64,000 nt of DNA. It comes from Synechococcus sp. Cruz-7E5 (GTDB lineage: Bacteria; Cyanobacteriota; Cyanobacteriia; PCC-6307; Cyanobiaceae). Under the pieces are notes generated by a model. The model was not told where the DNA came from and did no database searches. It saw only the letters and a program-made list of their open reading frames with translations. Each line of letters opens with the position of its first letter. Position 1 is the first letter of the stretch. Positions 8,407 through 16,344 of this stretch are shown here, piece after piece. The DNA lies in the NCBI RefSeq assembly GCF_024345995.1, contig NZ_JAGQCE010000011.1, positions 1 through 64,000 on the forward strand, written 5' to 3'. The position numbers were made by a program, and so were the translations under genes.

Positions 8407-10125
8407 TCAGTGTTCTCCTAACCGGAGCGGTGCTTCGTCGAGGCAGCACGCGGTGACCAGATCCTGATCAGCTCCTGCTCGGAGGCCAAAAGAACCAACC
8501 TGAACCTCGCTGCCCGCTTCCGTATCTGCCAGGAGGTCAGCCAGGCTCTGGGCTGCGACGGCCGGCCCGATCTCCGCCGGGATGGCCACACCAAAAAACC
8601 GATGCAGCTGCTCAACGCTGGTCGTCGCGTTGAAGGCCAGCACCAGTCCCGCCGGCAGCGACGCCTCGTCAGGGTCTGGGTCAAAAAGCCGATCTATCCA
8701 GGGCTGGAGCCGGCTGCGCAGGGCCACAAACACATGGTCGCCAGGCTCGAGAGTTGTACCACCGCGGGGCATCAGCACCTGTCTGCCGCGCAGGATCAGG
8801 GTCACCAGCACCCCGTCGGGCAGGGCCAGATCGCGCAGCTGCTGACCAGCCACCTGGGCCCTGGGTTTGACGGTGTAGTCGACGATCTCACCATCGACCC
8901 GGCGCAGGGCGTTGATCTCCACCGACAGCGCCGGCGTGGGATCAGCCGGGCGGCCAATGTGCAACCAGCGCGCCACCAGCGGCAGTGACCAGCCCTGCGT
9001 GATCGCCGAAATCAGCACCACGAAGAACACGGCGTTGAAAATCGTGTGGCTCTGGGGAACACCGGCCATCAGCGGAAAGGTGGCCAGGGTGATCGGCACC
9101 GCACCCTTGAGGCCCACCCAGGACAGAAACACGAGTTCACGGCGGCGGAAGCGGAACGGCAAGGCCGACACGGCCACGGCGATGGGCCGCGCCACCACGA
9201 TCAGCACCAGGGCGATCAGCAGCCCCTCCCCGGCCACAGCCAGCAGGCGGCTGGGGAAGCTGAGCAGCCCGAGCATCACGAACAGCACGATCTGGCCCAG
9301 CCAGGCGGTGGCGTCGTGAAAGGAGAAGATCCCTCGGCGAAACACGATCGAACTGCTGCCGAGCACGATGCCGGCGATGTAGACCGCCAGAAAGCCGCTG
9401 CCGCCCAGCACGGCCGCCAGCCCGAAGGCCACCAGCCCAAAGGCCAGGGCCAGCAGAGGGTAGAGGCCCGGGTAGTCGAGGTTGATGCGATTCACGCCCC
9501 AGATCGCCAGGCGTCCCACCCCGAGGCCCACCAGGCTGCCGGCGCCGAACTGGGCCAGGAACAGCAGCAGCAGCGCCTGGGGTGAATCCGCACTGCCGCT
9601 GATCACGCCGATCAACCCCAGCGTGAGGAAGATCGCCATCGGATCGTTGGAGCCACTCTCCACTTCAAGGGTGGCCGTGAGCCGCTCGGGAAGCTTCAGG
9701 CCGCTGGTGCGCAGCACCGAGAACACGGCCGCCGCATCGGTGGAGCCGACGATGCTGCCCAGCAGCAACCCCTGCAGCAGCGGCATCTTCAACACCCAGG
9801 CCGCCGCCAGACCCGTGAGCAGCGAGGTGAGCAGAACGCCGATGGTCGAGAGCGACAGCGCCGGACGCCAGACCCGTTGCACGGAGGTCAAGGAGGTGCG
9901 CAGGCCACCGTCGAACAGGATCAGCGCCAGGGCGACACTGCCGACACTGTTGGCCAGGGAATAGTTCTCAAAGGGGATCCGCCCCAGACCTTCCGAGCCC
10001 GCCAGCATCCCGACCAGGAGAAACAGCACCAGAACGGGCATGCCCAGCCGGGCGGAGAACTTGCTGGAGGCAATGCCCAGCAGCAACAGCACGCCAGCCA
10101 GCAGCACGGCTGCGTTAATCGACAC
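8407..10125 (-). CDS. NhaP2/CvrA-type K+(Na+)/H+ antiporter with TrkA-C domain
   Basis: 572 aa from ATG 10125. Roughly residues 1-385 form a 12-13 helix CPA1 exchanger with DGGLRT near residue 73 and the ion-binding GSNDPMA near residue 158. A cytoplasmic tail follows with a TrkA-C/RCK-C-like domain (about 400-480) and a further roughly 80-residue region, matching NhaP2/CvrA architecture. Such proteins exchange K+ or Na+ for H+ and help with volume and pH control. It is the third cation transporter within 8 kb. Confidence 0.9.
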   Translation of the reverse strand: MSINAAVLLAGVLLLLGIASSKFSARLGMPVLVLFLLVGMLAGSEGLGRIPFENYSLANSVGSVALALILFDGGLRTSLTSVQRVWRPALSLSTIGVLLTSLLTGLAAAWVLKMPLLQGLLLGSIVGSTDAAAVFSVLRTSGLKLPERLTATLEVESGSNDPMAIFLTLGLIGVISGSADSPQALLLLFLAQFGAGSLVGLGVGRLAIWGVNRINLDYPGLYPLLALAFGLVAFGLAAVLGGSGFLAVYIAGIVLGSSSIVFRRGIFSFHDATAWLGQIVLFVMLGLLSFPSRLLAVAGEGLLIALVLIVVARPIAVAVSALPFRFRRRELVFLSWVGLKGAVPITLATFPLMAGVPQSHTIFNAVFFVVLISAITQGWSLPLVARWLHIGRPADPTPALSVEINALRRVDGEIVDYTVKPRAQVAGQQLRDLALPDGVLVTLILRGRQVLMPRGGTTLEPGDHVFVALRSRLQPWIDRLFDPDPDEASLPAGLVLAFNATTSVEQLHRFFGVAIPAEIGPAVAAQSLADLLADTEAGSEVQVGSFGLRAGADQDLVTACCLDEAPLRLGEH

Positions 10126-10290
10126 GATCCCCCCCCCGGACAGCCCCTACGAGGATGCCCCACAACATCAGGAATCCGGGCCACATGCATCACTCACCTG
10201 CCAAATCCGGCAGCTGTTTGTGGCCATGCCCGCCAGCTCAGTGAGGTCAGCCAGCCTGGCGGCTGTCCTGCAGGGGCGAGGAAGCGGATG

Positions 10291-10668
10291 TCAGGCTCCA
10301 ATCGAGCCCGACCGCTGGGGGAAGGACACATCCAGCACCAGGCAGCCGACGTCGGTGCGGAACGGGCCATGCACCTCACCAGGCGGGCGGCTGGCGTAGT
10401 GGCCTGTTTCCAGCCACATCGCGAAGGCCCCATCCCAGAGGCGACCGCTCACGATCAGGATCTCCTCGGGATAAGCGTGCACCGTCGCCCCGAAGGCGGT
10501 GGTGTGGGCACCGGGTTGGAAGCGGGTGAGCCGGGTGAACTCGCCGCTGACCGGATCCGAACTAAGAAGAAGTTCCTCCACCTGCCCCTCGAGGCCCTCA
10601 AGCCAGTGCCAGCGGTGCTGCTGGTCCTGGGCCAGGGCATTCCAGTAGGTGCAGGTGGTTTTACTCAC
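10291..10668 (-). CDS. Cupin-domain protein (ChrR-like fold)
   Basis: 125 aa from ATG 10668. One small beta-barrel domain shows the spaced cupin pattern: PGAHTTAFGATVHAYPEE, then a Gly in VSGRLWDG, then PPGEVHGPF. His and Glu residues are at typical metal-binding positions. It resembles the cupin of ChrR-type anti-sigma factors, but there is no zinc-binding N-terminal helical domain, so it is a stand-alone enzyme or sensor. A 165-nt gap separates it from the antiporter. The metal and reaction are unknown. Confidence 0.7.
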   Translation of the reverse strand: MSKTTCTYWNALAQDQQHRWHWLEGLEGQVEELLLSSDPVSGEFTRLTRFQPGAHTTAFGATVHAYPEEILIVSGRLWDGAFAMWLETGHYASRPPGEVHGPFRTDVGCLVLDVSFPQRSGSIGA

Positions 10669-10819
10669 AGCGGTGCGCTCAGGTGCGATCGTTCAGTGGG
10701 GTAATGCATCGGGCCCAGACCGCAAGCGGCAGGTTGGGTGATCACTACACGCCGAATGATTCCCAGTTGCAGGGGATCCCCATAGTCTCTTCTTACAAGT
10801 CTTAAACCTTTGCTTGTTC

Positions 10820-11116
10820 ATGGATGCCAACAATTCAGTTCCCCAGGCCATCAGCCACCGACAACTGATCACGCTGCTGCAAACTGCCACTCCCGATACC
10901 CCGATGGTCGAGAGTGGTGCCGAGGCGGACCGGAGTGATGAACTCGAGGGGCTGCTGCGCAGCTATGGACAGGTGAGCCAAAGGCTGCTTCAGGCCCTGC
11001 AGCAGAAGAATGGAGCCCTGGCCAAGGGACGCAACCCCAGGCAACTGATGGCGATCGGTGCTTTGCAGGCACATGTGACCATGGCTCTTCAGGCCCTGAC
11101 TGCCAGCCAGGCCTGA
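10820..11116 (+). CDS. Conserved-looking small helical protein
   Basis: 98 aa from ATG 10820; a TTG at 10814 gives an alternative start. It is predominantly alpha-helical by composition: Gln/Leu/Ala-rich stretches from about residue 45 (LRSYGQVSQRLLQALQQ) to the end could make a coiled coil. It has no signal peptide or membrane segment and no motif I recognise. It is flanked by a leftward cupin and a leftward SDR gene, so it is a single-gene unit with its own promoter. Confidence 0.55.
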   Translation: MDANNSVPQAISHRQLITLLQTATPDTPMVESGAEADRSDELEGLLRSYGQVSQRLLQALQQKNGALAKGRNPRQLMAIGALQAHVTMALQALTASQA

Positions 11117-11137
11117 GTTCGCCGGCTCCAGGATGGG

Positions 11138-11803
11138 CTACCAGGGCAACACCTCACCGTTGGCATGCCAGAAGGTGCCCGAATTCTCCAGGGTGAGGTC
11201 ATCGATCCGATCCAGCAGACCTCGCACCGAAACCTCCGGCGCAATCCCCTGGGATGTGAACCCTGTCATCCCGGTACTCACCATGCCGGGATGGAGGATT
11301 CCAACCGCAATCTCGCGGGGCTTCAGGTCGATCGAGAGGGATTTACCGGCCATGCAGAGCGCCACCTTCGACATCCGGTAGCCATAGGAGTTGCCGGAGC
11401 TGTTGTCTTCGATCGACCCCATGCGACTGGTCATCATGATCACCTTGGAGCCCGGCTGGAGCTGGCCCAGAAATGCACGGGTGAAGCGCAACGGAGCGAT
11501 CGCGTTCACCTCGAACTGACGGCGGAGGCTCTCGACATTGAGATCCTCCAGCGTGGTTCTCTCGAGGATCCCGGCATTATTGATCAGCACATCGATCGGC
11601 AGACCCTCCAACCGCTCCACCAGGGCAGTGATCGATGCCTCATCGGTGACATCCACTCCCGCCTCGATTCGCACGCCCAGATCCTGCAGATCAGAAGAAG
11701 GATGGCGGCAGACGGCCACCACAGAATCGCCACGGGAGGCGAACTGTTTGCAGTACTCGTAGCCGATGCCACGATTGGCGCCGGTGATCAGGACAGTGGC
11801 CAT
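11138..11803 (-). CDS. Short-chain dehydrogenase/reductase
   Basis: 221 aa from ATG 11803. Classical SDR features are all present: cofactor loop TGANRGIG (7-14), NNAG (75-78), a Ser near 126-130 and the catalytic Tyr142/Lys146 pair (YRMSK). The short length and sequence type resemble the C-factor/CsgA-like branch of SDRs. It is a cytosolic NAD(P)H oxidoreductase of unknown substrate. It has convergent transcription with the small helical protein gene, with only 21 nt between the stops. Confidence 0.9.
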   Translation of the reverse strand: MATVLITGANRGIGYEYCKQFASRGDSVVAVCRHPSSDLQDLGVRIEAGVDVTDEASITALVERLEGLPIDVLINNAGILERTTLEDLNVESLRRQFEVNAIAPLRFTRAFLGQLQPGSKVIMMTSRMGSIEDNSSGNSYGYRMSKVALCMAGKSLSIDLKPREIAVGILHPGMVSTGMTGFTSQGIAPEVSVRGLLDRIDDLTLENSGTFWHANGEVLPW

Positions 11804-12204
11804 AAAAGGGTGAGTCTCCGCTCAGGTTGATCTTTACTCTGATCGTATGCCACGGGGTGCCCTCCAGCTAAGCAGGCATGAACGTACATGCAATCAGTCG
11901 TTCCATAAGCAATTGGATCGTTTATGGCATCATCACAAGCAATGTTGTAAACGATGCCGAAGCCATCGGATGACGGGTGAGCTGAAGCCGCCTGCCACAT
12001 ATCTGAATCTGGCATTCGTCCTGAACTCCCACTAATGTGCCGGCCAGGAGCAGAGTGATCAACCTGGATGACCTTGTTCTGAACTTAAACGGCAGCACTC
12101 ATCACAACACAACTGAACTGGCCGCTCTTGAACAGTCATCGACAGGCATATGGAGGCAGGGCTGCATTCGTGCAGGAGATCGGACTCCGGACATCCGCCC
12201 ATCA
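11804..12204. other. 401-bp intergenic stretch
   Basis: I see no gene. Frames open across it are not protein-like. One inverted repeat (ATCGTTTA at 11917-11924 with TAAACGAT at 11948-11955) encloses a 23-nt spacer and might be an operator for the leftward SDR gene, which starts 114 nt away. The rest is unremarkable and less GC-rich than the flanks. Confidence 0.5.
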
Positions 12205-12393
12205 TCACCACAGCAACCCCACCAAGAACGCCAGGCCTGCTCCCACCGGCCCATAGAAGAAGACACTCGTCATCGCCGCCTCCAGTTCCCGGTCATGTCT
12301 TGGCGAGTACTGCGCCACCAGCACGAGGCTGATCACCGTACTCAGTACAAACCCAACTAGCGCGCCCAGCAGCCCTCGTCCAAGTCGCTTCAT
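12205..12393 (-). CDS. Two-helix mini membrane protein
   Basis: 62 aa. It has two hydrophobic segments (about residues 8-27 and 43-62) joined by a charged loop SPRHDRELE, with a basic N-terminus MKRLGRG, so probably both ends face the cytoplasm. Its ATG overlaps the stop of the MBL-fold exonuclease in an ATGA arrangement (12390-12393), so translation is likely coupled. No family is recognised. Confidence 0.65.
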   Translation of the reverse strand: MKRLGRGLLGALVGFVLSTVISLVLVAQYSPRHDRELEAAMTSVFFYGPVGAGLAFLVGLLW

Positions 12394-13430
12394 GCTGGCT
12401 TCGGATCGACTTCGTCCCCATCCTCACTGAATTCTGCTTCAAAAGCCCTTCCCAGTGGTTCCGCCGCGATTCCCTCCACTTCCCGCAGATAGCGGGCCAG
12501 GCCGTCACTGTTGCCGTGGGTGACATACACCTGCCGGGCGCCGGTATCCCTCACGGTGCGCAGCAGTCCGTCCCAGTCGGCGTGATCGCTCATCACGAAG
12601 CCGCGCTCGAAGCCGCGCCGCCGCCTGGCGCCGCGCACCGCCATCCAGCCGCTCACGAAGGCGGTCTGAGGATCCTTGAACCGCTTCATCCACGCCGACC
12701 TGTATGCCGAGGGGGGCGCGATCACCAGCTTCCCCGCCAGGCTTTCACTGCGCGCCAGGTCACTCACCGGCCGGGTGGGCACCATGGCGACCCCCTGCTG
12801 CCGGTAGGCGGGCATCAACGCCTGTACGGCGCCGTGCAGCAGCACCTCCTGCTCCACTCCGATGGCGGCCAGTTCGGCGAGCAGGCGCTGGGCCTTGCCG
12901 AAGGCGTAGGCGAACAGCAGCGATGGCCTCTCCAGAGCCCCCTGCCACCAGTCGCGAATGGCGTTTGCAACCGCCGCGCCGCTCGACCAGCGATAGACAG
13001 GCAGGCCGAAGGTGGCCTCGGTGATGAACACATCGGCCTGCACTGGCTCGAAGGGGGCGCAGCTGGGGTCGGCGCAGCGCTTGTAGTCGCCACTCACCAG
13101 CCAGCTCTCGCCGCCGGCCTCCGAACGAATCTGGGCGCTGCCGAGCACATGGCCGGCGGAATGGAACGACACCCGGGCGCCGCCGAGGCGGTGCAGTTGC
13201 CCATAGTCGACGGGGATCAGGCTGATGCCCGCGCCGAGGCGCTGGCGCAGGATCGCCTCACTCGCGCCGATCGCCCAGTACTCACCGCAGCCCGACCGGG
13301 CGTGATCGGCGTGGGCATGGGTGATCAGAGCCCGCGCCACCGGCCGCCAGGGATCGATCCAGGCCTCGGCTGCAGGGCAGTACAGCCCCTGGGGAGTGAG
13401 CCGGAGCAGGCCGTCGGCGGGCAGGGACAT
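12390..13430 (-). CDS. MBL-fold, ligase-associated DNA 3' exonuclease-like protein
   Basis: 346 aa from ATG 13430; an upstream in-frame start at 13451 is less likely. The metallo-beta-lactamase signature THAHADH (His38, His40, Asp42, His43) and a later beta-CASP-like region with SGWMAVRG and SDHADW match the CPSF-like 'ligase-associated DNA exonuclease' family. These Zn2+-dependent nucleases usually sit beside an ATP-dependent DNA ligase. None is visible on either side here. The two-helix mini protein is translationally coupled downstream. Confidence 0.85.
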   Translation of the reverse strand: MSLPADGLLRLTPQGLYCPAAEAWIDPWRPVARALITHAHADHARSGCGEYWAIGASEAILRQRLGAGISLIPVDYGQLHRLGGARVSFHSAGHVLGSAQIRSEAGGESWLVSGDYKRCADPSCAPFEPVQADVFITEATFGLPVYRWSSGAAVANAIRDWWQGALERPSLLFAYAFGKAQRLLAELAAIGVEQEVLLHGAVQALMPAYRQQGVAMVPTRPVSDLARSESLAGKLVIAPPSAYRSAWMKRFKDPQTAFVSGWMAVRGARRRRGFERGFVMSDHADWDGLLRTVRDTGARQVYVTHGNSDGLARYLREVEGIAAEPLGRAFEAEFSEDGDEVDPKPA

Positions 13431-13432
13431 GG

Positions 13433-13772
13433 TTGGGAGCGACCTACGCAAGCTTGTCGGTCCGCTGGCAGGTTGCGCGCCAGAACGGGCGGGGGCCGAT
13501 CGATCTCTCGAGCCAGCGCAGCCGCTTCACGCCCGGGCTGTATGACCAGCTGAGCAAGGCCTGCCGGCTGGGGCATGCCGATGGCGGCTTAGTGGACTTC
13601 GATGTGTTCAGCGGCACCCAGGCAGCCATCTTCGGAGCCACGGTTGTGGGATGCGTCCCGGGGGAGCACGGGGGGGGCTGGGGTATCAGATGCGGCCAGG
13701 CCCGAGCACCGCGGCTTCCGCCTCTATTCCTTCCTGGCCGACCTGCTGGCCTCCCCCTACCGGCGGCGTTGA
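13433..13772 (+). pseudogene. Possible frameshifted gene relic
   Basis: Two protein-like reading frames run in series. The first runs from TTG 13433 with segments such as LSSQRSRFTPGLYDQLSKA and GLVDFDVFSGTQ up to about 13665. The second ends at 13772 with PEHRGFRLYSFLADLLASPY. They are in different frames and meet at an 8-G run (13670-13677), which suggests a one-base slip in a former gene or a sequencing error. I do not recognise the family. It sits divergent to the exonuclease and 47 nt before the aldolase start. Confidence 0.3.
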
Positions 13773-13819
13773 CGGCAGCAGAGAACGCCCCTAGCCATGG
13801 GGTAGGCCCCGCACGTTTC

Positions 13820-14908
13820 ATGACACTCGATACCCACCGCGAGGAGCTGGCAGCCACCGCCACCGCCCTGGCGCGGCCCGGCAGCGGACTGCTGGCAGCC
13901 GACGAATCCACCGGCACGATCGGCAAGCGCTTCGCGGCGATCGGGGTGGCGAACAGCGAGGAGCACCGCCGCGCCTACCGCACCCTGCTGGCCACCGCGC
14001 CCGGGCTGGGGGAGTCGATCAGCGGCGTGATCCTCTACGAGGAAACGCTCTTCCAGGACGCGGCTACTGCCAGCAGCGGTGGCCCACCGGCCGGATCGAT
14101 CCTCGAGCACTTCCGCCAGCAGGGACTGGTGGTGGGCATCAAGGTGGATCAGGGCGTGGAGCACCTCGCCGGAGGCCTGCCGGGCGAGACCTGGTGCACC
14201 GGGCTCAAGGGGTTGCAGGAGCGGGCTGCCCGCTACTACGCGCGCGGTGCCCGTTTCGCCAAGTGGCGTGCGGTGCTGCGCATCACAGCCGATGGCTGCC
14301 CGTCGGAGCTGGCCGTGAGTGAGAACGCCTGGGGCCTGGCCCGTTACGCCCGCACTGTGCAGGAGGAGGGACTGGTTCCGATCGTTGAGCCGGAAATCCT
14401 GATGGACGGCGACCACGACATCCTCACCACCGCCGCGGTGCAGGAATGGGTGCTGCGCAGCGTCTACGACGCCCTCGGCCGCAACGGGGTGTTCCTGGAG
14501 GGCAGCCTGCTCAAGCCCTCGATGACCCTGCCTGGCGCCGAATGCCACCAGCGGCCCACACCCGAGCAGGCGGCGGCTTTCACGCTGCGCACCATGCGAC
14601 GCTGCGTGCCCGCAGCCGTGCCGGCAATCCTGTTCCTCTCGGGCGGCCTGAGTGAGGAGGAGGCCAGCGTCTTCCTGAATGCCATCCACCAGACCACCGG
14701 CACTGCTCCCTGGCATCTGGGCTTCTCCTATGGACGCGCCATGCAGCAGTCGTGCCTGAAGCACTGGGCCGGCCACGACGTGTCCGCAGGGCAGCAGGCG
14801 CTGCTGGCGCGGGCCCGCGCCAATGGCCAGGCAGCCCGGGGGACCTATGCCGCCGGATCAGAGCCTTCGGATGGCAAGCCGTTGTATGAGGCCAACTACA
14901 GCTATTGA
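13820..14908 (+). CDS. Class I fructose-bisphosphate aldolase
   Basis: 362 aa from ATG 13820. The N-terminal LLAADESTGTIGKR segment, FAKWR (Lys148) and the Schiff-base lysine in SLLKPSM (Lys232, equivalent to Lys229 of muscle aldolase) identify the metal-independent class I enzyme. It interconverts fructose-1,6-bisphosphate with DHAP and glyceraldehyde-3-phosphate in glycolysis and the Calvin cycle. The length equals the eukaryotic-type enzyme. Cyanobacteria often carry this beside a class II enzyme. The C-terminal Tyr typical of the family is present (NYSY). Confidence 0.95.
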   Translation: MTLDTHREELAATATALARPGSGLLAADESTGTIGKRFAAIGVANSEEHRRAYRTLLATAPGLGESISGVILYEETLFQDAATASSGGPPAGSILEHFRQQGLVVGIKVDQGVEHLAGGLPGETWCTGLKGLQERAARYYARGARFAKWRAVLRITADGCPSELAVSENAWGLARYARTVQEEGLVPIVEPEILMDGDHDILTTAAVQEWVLRSVYDALGRNGVFLEGSLLKPSMTLPGAECHQRPTPEQAAAFTLRTMRRCVPAAVPAILFLSGGLSEEEASVFLNAIHQTTGTAPWHLGFSYGRAMQQSCLKHWAGHDVSAGQQALLARARANGQAARGTYAAGSEPSDGKPLYEANYSY

Positions 14909-14998
14909 GACCTTCCACTTGAGGCCGTGATCACTTGCGAGCACGGCTTGTTGCTGGCCTTGAGAACTGGCAGCTGAGCAGGACTGATTCAGTCACCC

Positions 14999-15343
14999 TC
15001 AGTTGTCTTCATACACAGTCCCAAGAGAGGCACCGAAGGCCTTGAGGCTGAATGTCTGATCGTGCCTCAGGCTGCGCGCCAGTGGTGTGAGCTGAAAGGT
15101 TGTCGACTGGAAGGTTGTCGAAGTGAACCGCCTCGCATCCGGCATGCTTCCGGGTTTGCCGTCGCGGCCGACCCAGTCGAGAAGACCTTGGCGAACCAGG
15201 GCGCCGAACAACTCAGCGGTACGCCGATTGCCGAAGCCCAGCGCTGCGTCCACCTCGCTGGGTGTCGCGCCTGCGTCCTCGACCAAGGCGAGAACCTCAA
15301 GCGCGTCAAAGCTGAGGGTCTGGAAGAAGAGTCGGTCGGTCAT
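14999..15343 (-). CDS. Small winged-helix-like protein
   Basis: 114 aa from ATG 15343. The first half (SFDALEVLALVEDAG, then SEVDAALGF and LFGALVRQGLLDWVG) has the helix-turn-helix plus wing spacing of small transcription regulators. The second half is Thr/Phe-rich and resembles no named domain. No ligand domain is seen. It could regulate itself or neighbours. It is transcribed toward the aldolase gene and marks the left edge of the accessory stretch. The function is inferred from fold impression only. Confidence 0.5.
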   Translation of the reverse strand: MTDRLFFQTLSFDALEVLALVEDAGATPSEVDAALGFGNRRTAELFGALVRQGLLDWVGRDGKPGSMPDARRFTSTTFQSTTFQLTPLARSLRHDQTFSLKAFGASLGTVYEDN

Positions 15344-15735
15344 CCAGATCGGCCAGCCCTGGGCTGGATGGAGTGCTGTGATCTCACCATCCAGCTGCTA
15401 CATCGACGCGATGACAGTTAAGAACCTTGAGAAGGTGTTCAGCAACAGCGATCTTCCAGGCAACACCAGCCCAGCTGAAGTTGTGTAACAGAACGAACAG
15501 TCTTATGCGGATCCGCATAAGACTTCGGGGTTTGGAAGCGTCCATCTGAGAACCCTTGCCAGCACAGGTCTTCGCCAGTGCTGGTCTTAGGGCCCAGCGC
15601 TCTTATGCTGCTGATGGCAGAGGGAAGGGGATGTTATGCGGGTCCGCCCAATTAGCGTTCGAAGGATGTGTCGTCTTTGATGGGAGCCAGCAAGGCAGCG
15701 TAGCGTTGCCGTAGCCAAGCGGCTACAGTTGGCGT
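15344..15735. other. Repeat-bearing spacer upstream of the toxin-antitoxin module
   Basis: There is no gene. It contains a 26-bp perfect palindrome (15499-15524), a CCAGCAC/GTGCTGG inverted repeat (15559-15565 with 15578-15584), a partial direct copy of the palindrome half (15634-15647) and the left inverted repeat flanking the toxin module (15657-15665). The density of repeats suggests a recombination or capture point, or an operator region for the module. Confidence 0.6.
15499..15524. repeat. 26-bp perfect palindrome
   Basis: Each half is AGTCTTATGCGGA and the two halves meet without a spacer. The core TTATGCGG-A-TCCGC recurs with one change at 15634-15647, and CTTATGC recurs at 15602-15608. 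It may bind a dimeric regulator or form a cruciform. It lies 212 nt upstream of the toxin start. Confidence 0.85.
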
Positions 15736-16036
15736 ATGGTTGAAGTCCGCAAGACAGAGCGGTTCGTCAGATGGCTTGAGGGTCTGCGTGATCTGAAGGC
15801 TAGGGCAAAGGTTCAGGCCAGGATCGAACGCCTCATCGGCGGCAATCCTGGTGACGTCAAACCCGTTGGGGCCGGCGTGTCGGAGTTGCGGATCAACTAC
15901 GGCCCTGGATACAGGGTCTACTACCTGCAGATAGGAGCCGCCCTGATCATCCTTGGCTGGCGGAGATAAAAGCTCACAAGCCAAGGACATTGATGAGGCC
16001 CTTCTGCTGGCAGACAACTTGACTGAGGAGATCTGA
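15736..16036 (+). pseudogene. HigB/RelE-family toxin, frameshifted near its C-terminus
   Basis: From ATG 15736 the frame follows the 'addiction module killer protein' family (TIGR02683-like): VEVRKTERFVRWLEGLRD, GNPGDVKPVG, GVSELRINYGPGYRVYY. It then stops early at 15969 after 77 aa. In the +1 frame from 15956 the lost family tail continues exactly (AGGDKSSQAKDIDEALLLAD) to TGA 16034-16036. That tail stop overlaps the antitoxin ATG, as in intact modules. Active homologues are about 100 aa ribosome-dependent mRNA interferases. This copy is probably inactivated by a one-base insertion or two-base deletion around 15952-15956, unless recoding occurs. Confidence 0.8.
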
Positions 16037-16344
16037 TGAAAGTTACGACCAGCCCCTACGACGTTGCCGAGCATCTACGAACTACGGAGGAGATGGCGGC
16101 CTATCTGGAGGCCTGCATTGAGGAGGCTGATGGAGATGTGGCCTTCATTGCCAAGGCCCTAGGTGACATCGCACGCGCTCAAGGGATGACCAAGGTGGCC
16201 AGGGATTCAGGCCTTTCCAGAGAGAGTCTTTATAAGGCATTGTCGGGGGACCGAAGTCCGAGCTTTGACACCATCCTCAAGGTCGTGTCGGCCTTGGGGC
16301 TGAAGTTGAGCGCCAGTGTGAGAAGTGAAACTGAGGTGGCTTAA
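16036..16344 (+). CDS. HigA-like antitoxin (HI1420-type addiction module antidote)
   Basis: 102 aa from ATG 16036, sharing the TGATG junction with the toxin's ancestral stop. Residues about 30-95 form the Xre-like helix-turn-helix of the HI1420 antidote family: ALGDIARAQGMTKVARDSGLSRESLYKALSG. The preceding 30 residues (PYDVAEHLRTTEEMAAYLEA) are the usual toxin-contacting segment. It would neutralise the toxin and repress the module, perhaps at the upstream palindrome. The reading frame is intact although the toxin's is not. Confidence 0.88.
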   Translation: MKVTTSPYDVAEHLRTTEEMAAYLEACIEEADGDVAFIAKALGDIARAQGMTKVARDSGLSRESLYKALSGDRSPSFDTILKVVSALGLKLSASVRSETEVA

